Assembly (NCBI GenBank): GCA_018242685.1
Contig: JAFEBM010000044.1
Span: forward strand, 1 to 47,937
Direction of reading: 5' to 3'
Source: Nitrospira sp.
GTDB taxonomy: Bacteria; Nitrospirota; Nitrospiria; Nitrospirales; Nitrospiraceae
Length of the DNA stretch: 47,937 nucleotides
How positions within the stretch are numbered: the stretch's first letter is position 1; each line of letters starts with the position of its first letter. The position numbers and the translations under genes are program-made. The notes under the pieces are model-generated. The model was not told the origin of the DNA. It worked only from the letters and a program-made list of their open reading frames with translations, and searched no databases. Positions 8,618-18,363 of this stretch are shown piece after piece.

Positions 8618-9644
8618 ACTCGACCTCCGGTTCCTCCCCGGTGGAGGAAACGATTTCACCGATCTGCCAGCCTCGGTCGCCCAACGCTGTGGCGCGGGCC
8701 AGCACTCCGGACACTGAATCAGGCGGTACCACGAGAATCAACCCAATGCCCATATTAAAAACCCGGCACATCTCTTCCCGATCGACCTGCCCAAGACGGC
8801 TGATCACGTCGAAGATCGGAGGCACTGACCAGGCTGATCGAGCGATCCTCGCCCGCACACCCTTAGGAAACACGCGTGGCAAATTCTCCGTAATGCCGCC
8901 TCCGGTAATGTGTGCGATGCCCTTGATCGGAAATTGCTCGACGAGCGCCAAAATCTGTTTCGCATAAATTCTGGTGGGTGTCAGGAGAACCTCGCCGAGG
9001 GACCCCTCAAGCTCAGATAGACGGCTGGCAACTGTCAGCTTGGCTTGTTCAAACAATACTCGCCGGGCCAGTGAGTAACCGTTACTATGGAGGCCTGAGG
9101 AAGCCAAACCGATGACCGCATCGCCGGGGACAATGTGCCGACCATCGATGATCTTCTGGCGATCGACGACACCAACGGCGAAACCGGCCAGGTCATATTC
9201 CCCATCGGGATAGAATGACGGCATCTCGGCGGTTTCACCGCCGATCAGCGCACATCCAGCTTGACGGCAGCCTTCGGCGATACCGGCAACCACATCCTGA
9301 GCCTTCGACACAGACAACTTCCCGGTCGCAAAGTAGTCCAGGAAAAACAACGGTTCCGCTCCGTTCACTGCAATATCATTGACACACATCGCCACCAGAT
9401 CGACCCCGACCGTGTCATGCTTATCCATCATGAAGGCGATCTTCAGTTTGGTTCCGACCCCGTCGGTTCCAGAGACGAGCACGGGTTCTTTGTATTTGCC
9501 TGCTTGGAGGCCGAAGAGGCCGCCAAAGCCTCCTAAGTCGGTCAGGACCTCGGGACGAAACGTCGATCGAACAAGCGGCTTGATGCGCTCGACAAGCTCA
9601 TCGCCCGCATCGATATCTACACCTGCATCACGATAGGTCGTCAT
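8607..9644 (-). CDS. purM: Phosphoribosylformylglycinamidine cyclo-ligase (AIRS), purM
   Basis: 345-aa full-length AIR synthetase (fifth step of purine synthesis; ATP-dependent ring closure of FGAM to AIR). It begins [17 protein letters not shown]. It carries [13 protein letters not shown], the conserved [23 protein letters not shown] segment (ATP/metal site), [11 protein letters not shown], and a C-terminal [13 protein letters not shown]. It is the first gene of a purM-purN pair and overlaps purN. The region upstream (9645-9854) separates it from a divergent response regulator. Confidence 0.97.
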   Translation of the reverse strand: MTTYRDAGVDIDAGDELVERIKPLVRSTFRPEVLTDLGGFGGLFGLQAGKYKEPVLVSGTDGVGTKLKIAFMMDKHDTVGVDLVAMCVNDIAVNGAEPLFFLDYFATGKLSVSKAQDVVAGIAEGCRQAGCALIGGETAEMPSFYPDGEYDLAGFAVGVVDRQKIIDGRHIVPGDAVIGLASSGLHSNGYSLARRVLFEQAKLTVASRLSELEGSLGEVLLTPTRIYAKQILALVEQFPIKGIAHITGGGITENLPRVFPKGVRARIARSAWSVPPIFDVISRLGQVDREEMCRVFNMGIGLILVVPPDSVSGVLARATALGDRGWQIGEIVSSTGEEPEVEYVD

Positions 9645-9770
9645 CGGAGAATGTCCCGGATAGGTTAAGATTGAGGAGGGCGCATCTTAACGGAGGGTAC
9701 GACGGAGGTCAACGCATCCACCGGAATCGTTTCGACGGCACTCCTTTTCTCAAAGCCTTCCTGTTTTTCC

Positions 9771-9798
9771 TTGCCGCCCTAGGAATACGCCCTATACT
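9771..9798 (+). promoter_or_regulatory. Candidate sigma-70 promoter for the response regulator at 9855
   Basis: TTGCCG (9771-9776), a 16-nt spacer and TATACT (9793-9798). Transcription would start near 9805, about 50 nt before the start codon. Confidence 0.45.
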
Positions 9799-9854
9799 AG
9801 CCTTGTGACATCGTTGGACGGGCTTCGGGCCAACGAACCATCCAGGAGGAGTTG

Positions 9855-10472
9855 GTGGCGATTTTAATAGTCGACGACTCTCCCGACGAGCGCCTGCTTC
9901 TACATCATATTCTCAAGAATGCCGGGTTTCGAGATCTGACCACGGTCTCTTCTGCCGGCGACGCCTTCACACAATTGAATCTGGAGCATGCCGGCGCCAA
10001 TGGGATCAAGCCCGATGTCATTTTACTGGATATCAAGATGCCGGGCATGGATGGGATCCAGGCCTGTCGTCGCATCAAAGCCATCGATGCGTTGGCAGGG
10101 ATTCCAATCATCATCGTGACGGCCAGGAACCAAAAGGACTGGCTCCAAGCGGCATTCGACGCCGGGGCAACGGACTACATCAGAAAACCGGTCGAGCAGG
10201 TAGAGCTTCTCGCACGAGTGAAATCTGCGTTCAAACTCAAGCAAGAAACGGACGCGAGAAGGAGTTGGGAACAAGAGGTCACAAAAACCATCACCGAACT
10301 CGACCGCACATTGCGCGACATCGCCACATTACAACAACTGATCCCAGTATGCCCATCCTGTAAAAAATCTCATCCCGCGCATATGTCCGAGGCCGCCTTG
10401 AACGAGTACGTGCAAGCTCATCCTGAAACGAAGTTTCAGGATCTCGTCTGCTCCGCCTGTGCAGGACGTTGA
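9855..10472 (+). CDS. Response regulator with C-terminal four-cysteine motif
   Basis: 205-aa paralogue of the regulator at 636. The receiver spans 1-125 with DD at 7-8, phosphoacceptor D59 in VILLDIKMP, T89 and K111. A coiled linker (about 130-160) follows, then CxxC pairs at C166/C169 and C199/C202 separated by about 30 residues. There is no DNA-binding domain. A GTG start at 9855 is preferred: AGGAGG at 9844-9849 is five bases upstream, and the resulting MAILIVDDSPD matches the paralogue. A TTG at 9852 would be too close to that site. It stands alone and converges on ntrX. Its cognate kinase is unknown; the orphan status and shared Cys module suggest crosstalk with the 636-4973 cluster. Confidence 0.85.
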   Translation: MAILIVDDSPDERLLLHHILKNAGFRDLTTVSSAGDAFTQLNLEHAGANGIKPDVILLDIKMPGMDGIQACRRIKAIDALAGIPIIIVTARNQKDWLQAAFDAGATDYIRKPVEQVELLARVKSAFKLKQETDARRSWEQEVTKTITELDRTLRDIATLQQLIPVCPSCKKSHPAHMSEAALNEYVQAHPETKFQDLVCSACAGR

Positions 10473-10489
10473 CCTCGCCATGGTCTTGT

Positions 10490-11881
10490 TTAACTCTCCG
10501 GCCGCATCTCCACATCAAGCAACTTGATCTTCCGGTGAAGATGACTTCGCTCGATCTTGAGATCTTCGGCAGTCCGTGAAATATTCCAGTGGTGCTCACG
10601 AAGTTTGCGACTGATGTATTCTTTTTCAAAGGCATTCCTGGCATCTCGAAGCGAGTCGTAGGGTTTTGTAAGAAGGGAGTGAGGTGTCTGACTGCTAGCC
10701 GGCACCGCGCCGACGGTTCGTCCCTGTAGCGACAGAGCGGCCTGAGAGGCGTCGATCACAAACCCCGGCACCATGATCATGAGCCGCTCGATCAAATTCC
10801 TCAATTCCCGAATATTCCCAGGCCATTCGTATTGCTGAAACACGGCCATCGCCTCCGGCGAGACTTCCTTCGTCCGCAACCCTTGCTCCTCGACATGCGT
10901 CTTCATGAAATATCGCACAAGAGCCGGGATATCTTCACGCCTCTCCCGTAGCGGAGGCACGACAATCGGAACCACGTTGAGGCGGTAGTACAGATCCTCC
11001 CGAAATTGTCCCTTACCGATTTCTTTTTCCAAGTCCTTATTGGAAGCCGCCAGCACCCGCACATCAACCTTCATCAATTTGGTCCCACCGACGCGCGTGA
11101 ACTGCTGTTCCTGCAACGCCCGCAATACTTTGGCCTGCGTACTGAGGCTCATGTCGCCGATTTCATCCAGAAACAACGTCCCTCCATCAGCCTGCTCGAA
11201 CTGACCGCGCTTCATGGATGTGGCGCCGGTAAAGGAGCCTTTTTCGTGACCGAACAATTCGCTCTCGATCAATGTCTCGGGGATGGCCGCACAATTGACG
11301 GCTACGAACGGATGGTCCGATCTGGTGCTGTACATATGGATGGCTCGAGCGACCAACTCCTTCCCCGTTCCGTTTTCGCCCCCGATCAACACTCGACTGT
11401 TCGTGGGACCTGCCGTTTTGATGAGCTCCCGTAGTCGCTGCATGGCCGGAGACTGCCCGACCAACTCGAACTTTTGCTGGACCTTGGTCCGCAGCGACCG
11501 ATTCTCTTGCGCCAATCGGAACTGTTCCAACGCGTGCTTGACGCGGAGCGTGACATTTTCCAGCGACAACGGCTTCTCAATGTAGTCGTACGCGCCCAGC
11601 TTGATGGCTTTCACGGCCGTTTCGATGGATCCATGCCCGGAGATCATCATGACCTGTGTCGTGGGCACAAATTCTTTCACCCGCCGTAAGGTCTCCAGCC
11701 CGTCCATCTCCGGCATCCAGATATCCAAGATCATGAGATCCGGCGGGTCAGTCCCATATATTTTCAGCGCCTCAAGCCCATTGGCGGCTATCGACACATC
11801 ATACCCTTCATCTTCGAGGATGCTTCGCAGGGACGTTCGAATCGCTTCTTCGTCGTCCACCACTAGAATCGATGCCGACAT
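10490..11881 (-). CDS. ntrX: NtrX-like sigma-54-dependent response regulator
   Basis: 463-aa three-domain activator. The receiver has D53 in LMILDIWMP and K103 in EKP. The AAA+ domain (about 140-375) has Walker A GENGTGKE (168-175), the sigma-54 contact loop GSFTGA (215-220, a GAFTGA variant) and Walker B GGTLFLDEIGD. The Fis-type HTH at the C-terminus reads WNISRTAEDLKIERSHLHRKIK, which is characteristic of NtrX. It activates or modulates RNA polymerase-sigma-54 after phosphorylation. The partner kinase ntrY is 40 bp upstream on the same strand. Targets cannot be deduced here; in other bacteria NtrYX acts on nitrogen, redox and envelope genes. Confidence 0.9.
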   Translation of the reverse strand: MSASILVVDDEEAIRTSLRSILEDEGYDVSIAANGLEALKIYGTDPPDLMILDIWMPEMDGLETLRRVKEFVPTTQVMMISGHGSIETAVKAIKLGAYDYIEKPLSLENVTLRVKHALEQFRLAQENRSLRTKVQQKFELVGQSPAMQRLRELIKTAGPTNSRVLIGGENGTGKELVARAIHMYSTRSDHPFVAVNCAAIPETLIESELFGHEKGSFTGATSMKRGQFEQADGGTLFLDEIGDMSLSTQAKVLRALQEQQFTRVGGTKLMKVDVRVLAASNKDLEKEIGKGQFREDLYYRLNVVPIVVPPLRERREDIPALVRYFMKTHVEEQGLRTKEVSPEAMAVFQQYEWPGNIRELRNLIERLMIMVPGFVIDASQAALSLQGRTVGAVPASSQTPHSLLTKPYDSLRDARNAFEKEYISRKLREHHWNISRTAEDLKIERSHLHRKIKLLDVEMRPES

Positions 11882-11921
11882 AACCTCTCTCTCCTTACCA
11901 CGTACCCTTCACCGGGCTACC

Positions 11922-14255
11922 CTACACCGGCAAATCGAACGTAAAGACGGCTCCCTTCGGGTGATTGTTCCCCACATGGATCTGTCCCTCGTGATCGGTG
12001 ATAATCCGACGGACGATCGCCAACCCCAACCCGGTTCCGGTCTTCTTCCGGGTAAAATACGGCACAAACAACCGTTCCTGATCTTCCGGAGTGATGCCGG
12101 GCCCCTCATCCGTCACAGTGACGACCACGCGACGGCGTTTCGTATCATACTTCGTACCGACCCACAGCCGTCCTTTCTGATTCATCGCTTGAACCGCATT
12201 GTCGAAGAGATTGACGAACACGCGTCTCAGTTGTTCCCGGTCGAAATTGATGGACGGCAGATCTTCATCCAGATCCACAATCAGCTCAATATCCTTCTGC
12301 GCCTCACGATACAACGTGACTACTTCTCGCAGCACGTCGTGTAAAGATTGCCGTGTCATTTGTGGAGCGGGGAGACGGGCGAATTTTGAAAACTCGTCCA
12401 ACATCTCTTTCAGACTCCCGACTTCGTTGATGATCACGTTGGTCGCATCATCGAAGACCCGATCGAGATCAGGAGATTTCTCGAAGAACTTCTTGCGCAA
12501 TCGCTGAGCCGATAGTTGAATAGGAGTCAGTGGATTCTTGATTTCATGGGCGACACGCTTCGCGACCTCTTGCCAAGCCGCAACTTTCTGCGCCTTGATC
12601 AACTCCGTCAGATCTTCAAAAACCAACACAAATCCTAAGTCTTTATTCGCCTCATCTCGCATGCGAGACCCTTTCAGACCAATCGTAATCAGCTTCCCTT
12701 GGATATCCAACTGTCCTTCCAGGTCCAAATCGTCTCGCTCATCGGCCAGCATACGGTCATAGGCGGTCTGGAACGAGTCGAGACCGAACTCCTTGAACAC
12801 CTCATTGGCCGACCGTCCTCTAAACCGGTCCGCATCCAACCCAAGGATGCGCTCGGCCGATGGATTGAACGTGGTAATCATTCCGCTCCGATCGATCGAC
12901 AAAAGACCGGCGGCAATCGTATCAACGACCGTTTCGATATAGGCGCGGCGGCGATCCAGCTCGACATTGGTGTTCCACAGAGTCAGGTTGGCTTCCTCCA
13001 GCTTCGATTTACTCCCCTGCAGATCTTGCGTCATCCGATTGAACGACTCGATCAGCGTCCCGATTTCATCGGTAGCTTTGGCATCGATCTGCACCGACAG
13101 ATCGCCCTGGGCGACCGCTTCTGTCGCTTCCGCCAATCGCTGAATCGGAACAGTGATCCCGCGCGCCACATAGAACCCGAACCACGTCGCACTGAAGAGG
13201 ATCAACACCGCCACGACGGCAACAAAAAGATATGCCCCGGCCTTGATGGGGTTTTTCATCGCCTTGATCTGCTTGTACGCCGTGTATTGACGACCGATCC
13301 CCTCCATCTTGGTCAACAGGGATTCAGGGACGTAGGTTTCCACAACCACGACCCCCTCCAACTCACCGCGTCGGCTTCCGGAGGCCACCGGAATGGCGGC
13401 GCGCACCAACCGTCCCGTCTGAGCCTCCTGAACGGAGGTAAACTCTTGCTTGCCGTTAATGACTTGTAGGACCAGCTGACTGATCGGCAGATCCAACACC
13501 CCGGACGGTATTTCACTATCAAGGGATTTCGTGAGGGTCTCCATCTTGCTCGAAAACACCTCAATCCCGGCGACGCCGTATTCCATCCGTTTTCGAGCCA
13601 TCGCGGCGATCAAGAGATCGCGCTGTACCGGGGTCAGCATGTCCTCCCGGAACAGTTCCTGAGCAATGGCCCGTGCGCTGTTGACCGCCAGCGCGACATG
13701 CCCCGCATGTTGCATGCGAGCTACTTCATAGGAGTCCTTCATGACCTTCTCGATGTGCTCGCTGAACCACACATCGACGGCCTTATTGACTAGCCCGCTC
13801 GCGACGAACGCCAGGAGCAGCGTCGGGATCAGTGAGAACCCGATAAACGCCGCGATGAGTTTGGTGCGAAATCCTGATCCAACGAGACGGTGCCTGCGTT
13901 CGAAATACGCTTTGATCAAATTCCTGGACAAGAGAAGTACCAACACTACGAATCCGATCAGATCCAAATTGACCAGGAGGAGAACCAGTGCGTAGCTGGT
14001 CGTCGGCAGGAAGAAACCGCTCTCTTCAGAGCCAGGCGCAACAATTTGTGAGTAATAGAGCGTGAGGGCCACACAGGGAACCAGGAGGATCAGCACGATC
14101 CAGACAGGGCGAAGATGGCGTGGTTTCCGGTCAGGCTGCTTGAGTTGGCCGTCCGAAGCACGACGCCGCTGACTGCCGACTGGAATGAGGTGACCCTCGG
14201 CACTTCCTTCGGAAGCAGATCTTTCCGCAGGTATGGGATGGTTCAGCTCAGGCAT
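11922..14255 (-). CDS. ntrY: NtrY-like membrane sensor histidine kinase
   Basis: 777 aa. Three N-terminal membrane segments (about 51-71, 86-112, 132-155) are followed by a periplasmic sensor region (about 160-335) and a fourth membrane segment (about 339-363). HAMP (about 362-415), PAS (about 435-550), HisKA with H570 in AHEIKNPLTPIQ, and a HATPase domain with NLFDNAVQAM, DEGPGI and [12 protein letters not shown] follow. This is the NtrY layout. A polar leader (1-50) precedes the first membrane helix. It should sense a periplasmic or membrane signal and phosphorylate the downstream NtrX. The 141-bp gap to the upstream DUF1844 gene may hold its own promoter. Confidence 0.92.
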   Translation of the reverse strand: MPELNHPIPAERSASEGSAEGHLIPVGSQRRRASDGQLKQPDRKPRHLRPVWIVLILLVPCVALTLYYSQIVAPGSEESGFFLPTTSYALVLLLVNLDLIGFVVLVLLLSRNLIKAYFERRHRLVGSGFRTKLIAAFIGFSLIPTLLLAFVASGLVNKAVDVWFSEHIEKVMKDSYEVARMQHAGHVALAVNSARAIAQELFREDMLTPVQRDLLIAAMARKRMEYGVAGIEVFSSKMETLTKSLDSEIPSGVLDLPISQLVLQVINGKQEFTSVQEAQTGRLVRAAIPVASGSRRGELEGVVVVETYVPESLLTKMEGIGRQYTAYKQIKAMKNPIKAGAYLFVAVVAVLILFSATWFGFYVARGITVPIQRLAEATEAVAQGDLSVQIDAKATDEIGTLIESFNRMTQDLQGSKSKLEEANLTLWNTNVELDRRRAYIETVVDTIAAGLLSIDRSGMITTFNPSAERILGLDADRFRGRSANEVFKEFGLDSFQTAYDRMLADERDDLDLEGQLDIQGKLITIGLKGSRMRDEANKDLGFVLVFEDLTELIKAQKVAAWQEVAKRVAHEIKNPLTPIQLSAQRLRKKFFEKSPDLDRVFDDATNVIINEVGSLKEMLDEFSKFARLPAPQMTRQSLHDVLREVVTLYREAQKDIELIVDLDEDLPSINFDREQLRRVFVNLFDNAVQAMNQKGRLWVGTKYDTKRRRVVVTVTDEGPGITPEDQERLFVPYFTRKKTGTGLGLAIVRRIITDHEGQIHVGNNHPKGAVFTFDLPV

Positions 14256-14396
14256 TCACTCGTCCTCTGGGCACCATCGGCACAAGAAAACAGAGGTGTT
14301 TAGCACTATAACCGACTTGCAAGGCAGTCTCAAAGCCTGCTGCACAATTTGCAGCCGTCAGAGAGCTCGCGGGACGGAGAATCAAACGATAGGATG

Positions 14397-14789
14397 CTAC
14401 TTTGGCGGGGCCAGCGTGACATACTTCATGCGAAGGGCATACAACATGTCGCGCAGGACCGTCTGCTCATCCGGGGTCAGGTTGCCTTTCGTCTTGGCTT
14501 CCAGGACAGACAACAGATCGATGATTTCCTTGGCTTGTGGCAGGTTGACAGGTATCGATGCCTGATGAGGGTCCAGTTGCTCGCCCATGAGCATGAGCGA
14601 CGACGAGCCCAGTGAGATGACAAAGGACGAAAACGTGACCGGAGGTGACGGAGGTGTTTGGGATGATTCTGGCGATGAAGCGGCGGGCGGCTTTGCCTCT
14701 TTTACAGTCGAGGAGGCTGCCGGAGCGGACTCAGTCGCCCCGCCGGCCCGCCGATCGCGAATGACAAACCCTTGCTCTTCTTCTGCCAT
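14397..14789 (-). CDS. DUF1844 domain protein
   Basis: 130 aa. The N-terminal half is Pro/Ser/Ala-rich and probably disordered. Residues ~50-125 match DUF1844: FSSFVISLGSSSLMLMGE, then VNLPQAKEIIDLLSVLEAKTKGNLT and a C-terminal LRDMLYALRMKYV. The family is widespread in delta-proteobacteria, Nitrospirota and Acidobacteria, with no assigned function. No signal peptide is visible. It lies upstream of ntrY on the same strand, and whether it is co-transcribed is unclear. Confidence 0.8.
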   Translation of the reverse strand: MAEEEQGFVIRDRRAGGATESAPAASSTVKEAKPPAASSPESSQTPPSPPVTFSSFVISLGSSSLMLMGEQLDPHQASIPVNLPQAKEIIDLLSVLEAKTKGNLTPDEQTVLRDMLYALRMKYVTLAPPK

Positions 14790-15028
14790 TTCCCCCTCTC
14801 CTCCACATCCTCAAATGTCGCCGTACCCTACCATAGGGTCTATTCAGTCGCAAGCCGTGACCGATCCGGCAATGGAACTGACCGAGGCCGACAAAGAGGT
14901 TGCACTTCCTTACTAGAGGGCTTGTGGCCACTATCCCCTGTTGTCTGGAACTGCAGTGCTGTCGTTGAAGCGCAGCGGCAGGAGAACCTCGAAACGCCGA
15001 ACCATTCTGCTCATAAGTGGGTTGTCCC

Positions 15029-15787
15029 TCAGCGAACCCTGTAACATCGGTGAACTCGAAGATGTTGATTCATCGCGAATCGGGAAGAAACTCCCGGTCC
15101 GTCTTCCATCGGATCTGTCGGATAGAGGAGCCATTCGTGGGAGCGGCCCGCACGCTCCAGACTGTTACGGAAGAGGCGTTGGTCATGACCCGTGGCACCG
15201 TATTTCTGTATGTACTTCACGACATCGATTAGCTCGGCCCGATGGTCCCGTGGATCAGCATCTGCGTGGCTCAGGGCCGCGAGATTCATGAGGCCCATCA
15301 TCAAATCGTGGCCGTCCCGTGTGGCAGCTTCACGCTCAAGTCCCCGCCTGATTTGATCCGCGACCAGCTGCCTGCAGTTTATCGAACTCGCCCTGTACAC
15401 TAACTCGTAGCGTCCTACTTCCGCCTCGGAAGGGAGATCTGCGTCGAGCTCCCACACGAAATACGACGCGTCCTCCAACGGGCACGGCTCCAGAGCCTTC
15501 CTTCCTGTACGCTCAGCGAAAGAGAAGGCCGCTGCTTCATACTGGCTGAATGAGAGGAAGGGGCTGCGGTAGGAGAATCCTTGCTCTGGTTCGCCACGTT
15601 CGTAGCCAACGTGGCTCAACACCATGTCCAGAAGGTCCTTCCCGCGCAGGAGCGTGCTCGAACCGTTGTCGGCGAACTTCGCCATAAGTCCATTGCCGCA
15701 AAAGTGATTGGCGAAAGTGTGCCCCCTGTCTTCGCGAGCGATGCTTATCATGCCAGCGGGGATGGAGTCGCCCCGGTATAGTTTCAT
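15029..15787 (-). CDS. Hypothetical protein with possible ADP-ribosyltransferase-like motifs
   Basis: 252 aa, no signal peptide, no membrane segment, not recognised as a named family. It begins MKLYRGDSIP, has YRSPFLSFSQYEAAAFSFAE at 73-92, and SHEWLLYP around E218. An early YRG arginine (R5), a central FLSFS (STS-like) strand (77-81) and a late glutamate would be compatible with the R-S-E layout of ADP-ribosyltransferase folds. This is motif reading only. The start is supported by GAGG a few bases upstream of the ATG. It is flanked by gene-poor sequence on the upstream side and has no obvious antitoxin or immunity partner. Confidence 0.6.
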   Translation of the reverse strand: MKLYRGDSIPAGMISIAREDRGHTFANHFCGNGLMAKFADNGSSTLLRGKDLLDMVLSHVGYERGEPEQGFSYRSPFLSFSQYEAAAFSFAERTGRKALEPCPLEDASYFVWELDADLPSEAEVGRYELVYRASSINCRQLVADQIRRGLEREAATRDGHDLMMGLMNLAALSHADADPRDHRAELIDVVKYIQKYGATGHDQRLFRNSLERAGRSHEWLLYPTDPMEDGPGVSSRFAMNQHLRVHRCYRVR

Positions 15788-16158
15788 GGATCGCCTCGTT
15801 CCACCTAACTATGTTTAGGCCGATCCGCATCAGAGCCGGATTCGTCCATTTTGTCCATGTAACACGCCATCGAATTTTCTGAAAATAACGAGAGCGCCAT
15901 TGTCATTGCAATGGGCTACACCCTATCGGCTATTTATCACGAGTTCTTATGCGGAACGGCATACCACCCATTCTTGAATGGGCTCATACTCCCACCCTGA
16001 CGCAAAAGGCACAAGAACAACTCGCGCATATTTTTAGCCCACTCATGTCCACGGTCAAGTCTTCCTGTAGATAGCCGCCATTGAAGCGGCAGCCGTTCTC
16101 AGTATAGAGTGGCAAGAACCTTCATCTTTCCCCAGACGTTTGGACAGGTCCACAGCCG
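15788..16158. other. Intergenic region with palindromes, no gene seen
   Basis: 371 bp between divergent genes. It contains CCCATTC-TT-GAATGGG (15967-15982), a perfect palindrome with a two-base centre. It also holds CCATTG (15897-15902) with CAATGG (15909-15914) and a short GCCGC/GCGGC stem (16074-16090). I see no convincing coding sequence or promoter pair. Confidence 0.4.
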
Positions 16159-17046
16159 ATGTCGACGCGATTTACCAAAGTGGTTGAGATCATGGCGGCG
16201 CTTCGTGCGCAGAACGGATGTCCGTGGGATCGGAAGCAGACGCACGAATCGCTGAAACCATACTTGCTGGAAGAAGCCTATGAAGTCCTCGAGACGATCG
16301 ACCAACGCGATAGGCAGAAATTGCGGGAAGAACTCGGAGACGTTCTCTTACAAGTCATTTTTCACAGCCAGATTGCCTCGGAAACTGGATCGTTTACCAT
16401 CGAGGATGTGCTCGATACGCTCGCCACAAAACTGATCCGCAGACACCCTCATGTATTCGGCAACGGCGACCAATCGAGGAATGCTTCGACCAGCGAACAG
16501 GTCTTGAGTCAATGGGAGGAGATCAAGCGTGCCGAACGGGAAACTGCGGGGACGAAGCAGTCCGCACTCGAAGGAGTGCCGAAAACGTTACCGGCGTTGC
16601 TGCGAGCCTATCAGATTCAAGCGAGGGCGGCCCGAGTCGGTTTTGATTGGCCACAGAGCGAGGCAAGCTTGGAACAGGTCCTTGGAAAGGTGGCCGAAGA
16701 AATCGGTGAACTGCGTGAGGCGCTGGCGCTAAGTCGGACAAGGACGGAGTCCGAGTCCAACCGGACTGATACCAATGAGGAGATTGAGAACGAGTTGGGT
16801 GATCTTCTGTTCTCCCTGGTCAACCTCGCTCGCTTTCTGAAGGCCAATCCTGAAGATGCGCTGCGTCGATCCACGAACCGTTTCACCGATCGGTTTCACC
16901 TGGTGGAGGCACAAGCTTTAGAGAAAGGCCGGTCATTGAGAGACATGACCTTGGGCGAAATGGACGAGCTGTGGGACGAAGCCAAGCGGCAGTTACAGAG
17001 ACCACAGCTGGACATCACACCGCACGTCGGAGATCGCATTCCATGA
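16159..17046 (+). CDS. mazG: Nucleoside triphosphate pyrophosphohydrolase MazG
   Basis: 295-aa two-domain MazG, slightly longer than the E. coli enzyme (263 aa). It hydrolyses (d)NTPs to NMP and pyrophosphate in the cytosol, limiting damaged nucleotides and, in some bacteria, ppGpp levels. The N-terminus has CPWDRKQTHESLKPYLLEEA, followed by the metal-binding EExxE...ELGD helices (EEAYEVLE, REELGDVLLQ). The second domain repeats the pattern (VAEEIGELREAL, ENELGDLLFSLVNLARFL). The TGA stop overlaps the ATG of the next gene (ATGA at 17043-17046), so the two are coupled. Confidence 0.95.
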   Translation: MSTRFTKVVEIMAALRAQNGCPWDRKQTHESLKPYLLEEAYEVLETIDQRDRQKLREELGDVLLQVIFHSQIASETGSFTIEDVLDTLATKLIRRHPHVFGNGDQSRNASTSEQVLSQWEEIKRAERETAGTKQSALEGVPKTLPALLRAYQIQARAARVGFDWPQSEASLEQVLGKVAEEIGELREALALSRTRTESESNRTDTNEEIENELGDLLFSLVNLARFLKANPEDALRRSTNRFTDRFHLVEAQALEKGRSLRDMTLGEMDELWDEAKRQLQRPQLDITPHVGDRIP

Positions 17047-17660
17047 CGAAGAACCAAGAGCCCTACGAAGAGGGCAAACGTGCCGGGGCCCATCCGCTGT
17101 TGGTGGTATTGGGTATCCTCGTCGGACTGTGGCTATTCGTCGCCCTGATCGTCCCCAGTTCGAGGAACAAACAGGCAACCGGTACTGAAGGCCCCAATGT
17201 TTCGGTTATCGAGGATCCGGAAGCCGCGCCTGTCATGTTCAAGGTCCAGACGACCATTCTGGATATGAACACACTGGGGTTGGTTGTTCCCTCTCAAGCG
17301 ACGGATAGTCAGGTCGTCGCCCTCTTGAAACGCCTCAAACAAGCGCGCCTGGACGGCACACTCGGTGAACAGCTCCCAGCGACCACACCAGGCCACAAAC
17401 TCGGCGATCACGCGATCGCCGACATCTTCATCTTTTCAGACAGCCCCTACGCGGAAGCGGATACGATCCGTACGCTGGCGCAAGGAGCTCATGTGCCTGG
17501 GACGCTGTACCCGAATGCCGTTCCCTTTGAGGTAGCCATGGAACACGTTCGGGGGCACTACCGTATCGACTTAAACGATACCGGCAGCCCGGACAAGGGA
17601 TCCCTTGGTTTCGCGGACGAATCAGGTGTCCACTCGAAGCACTACCGAAGAATCTTTTGA
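17043..17660 (+). CDS. Membrane-anchored hypothetical protein
   Basis: 205 aa. A hydrophilic N-terminus is followed by one membrane helix (about residues 18-40, HPLLVVLGILVGLWLFVALIV) and then a soluble domain of ~160 residues, probably periplasmic. The domain has no motif I can name; it contains DSQVVALLKRLKQAR and FSDSPYAEADTIRTLAQGAH. The ATG at 17043 overlaps the mazG stop by 4 bp, so I chose it over longer frames inside mazG. Co-translation with mazG is clear, but functional linkage is not. Confidence 0.7.
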   Translation: MTKNQEPYEEGKRAGAHPLLVVLGILVGLWLFVALIVPSSRNKQATGTEGPNVSVIEDPEAAPVMFKVQTTILDMNTLGLVVPSQATDSQVVALLKRLKQARLDGTLGEQLPATTPGHKLGDHAIADIFIFSDSPYAEADTIRTLAQGAHVPGTLYPNAVPFEVAMEHVRGHYRIDLNDTGSPDKGSLGFADESGVHSKHYRRIF

Positions 17661-17694
17661 CGGATCCGGCTCGCGTCTTTATCCCCACTGAGAG

Positions 17695-18111
17695 TCAGAT
17701 GCCTACACGTCTCTTCACTTCTTCTCGAATCGCCGATTGATCCGCTTCAAACAACGCCTCGAGCTTCGGGAACAGATGGGCCAAGGACCCTACAAACGGC
17801 GGCACCATCACATCACGTCGTTCCGTCAACATGCCCTCCTCTTCAGCTACCCGCATCTTCCAGCCGGCAATCGCTTTGGAGAGAATGTTGCTCAGCATCA
17901 ATTGCCGGCCTGGCGAGCCAACCACCACTCCGAAGAGACGACGTTTCAGTACCTCCAGTTCATCCGGTATCGAGACCTTCATGCGCACCCCATGTGGCGT
18001 TGCCCAGGTGGACCGTTGAATCGAATAGTCGTAGGAGAAGACCTGCTCTCGCGGCTCACGAAATGGACCGTCGACGCGTACGATCGCGAAGGTGTTCTCA
18101 ATCGATGGCAT
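17695..18111 (-). CDS. Hypothetical protein
   Basis: 138 aa from the ATG at 18111; an in-frame start at 18189 would add 26 low-complexity residues. No family is recognised. The sequence is soluble and charged, with IRVDGPFREPREQVF-like and VSIPDELEVLKRRLFGVVVGSP segments and a helical, charged C-terminus. An open frame on the opposite strand covers much the same span; I prefer this strand because the residue mix is more protein-like. It converges on the mazG-linked gene. Confidence 0.5.
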   Translation of the reverse strand: MPSIENTFAIVRVDGPFREPREQVFSYDYSIQRSTWATPHGVRMKVSIPDELEVLKRRLFGVVVGSPGRQLMLSNILSKAIAGWKMRVAEEEGMLTERRDVMVPPFVGSLAHLFPKLEALFEADQSAIREEVKRRVGI

Positions 18112-18363
18112 GGTTGGCTCGCTTTCCTGGGTGACAATGGCGCCCGACCTACTCAACCTACTATAAGAGCTTGAAGTTGGGAGGGACAAGAGGATATTTA
18201 TAATGGCAGCGCAACGGATACCAGACGGATGGGGGCGACTGTTTGCTCAATATTCAGAGCTCCGCGATTCTCCCATCGCTAGGGCAGCCGTGGAGATCCA
18301 GAACACGAGACAGCTTTTTAACACACTGATATACTCCGACCAAGGGTTCCTTCGGGAGAAGGC

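Noticed and set aside
14587..14916. Plus-strand open frame opposite the DUF1844 gene
   Set aside because: It is antisense to the Pro/Ser-rich part of the DUF1844 protein; low complexity explains its length.
17737..18174. Plus-strand open frame of 145 codons
   Set aside because: It lies antisense to the more protein-like gene at 17695-18111 and is rich in His/Arg/Trp as expected of a shadow frame.
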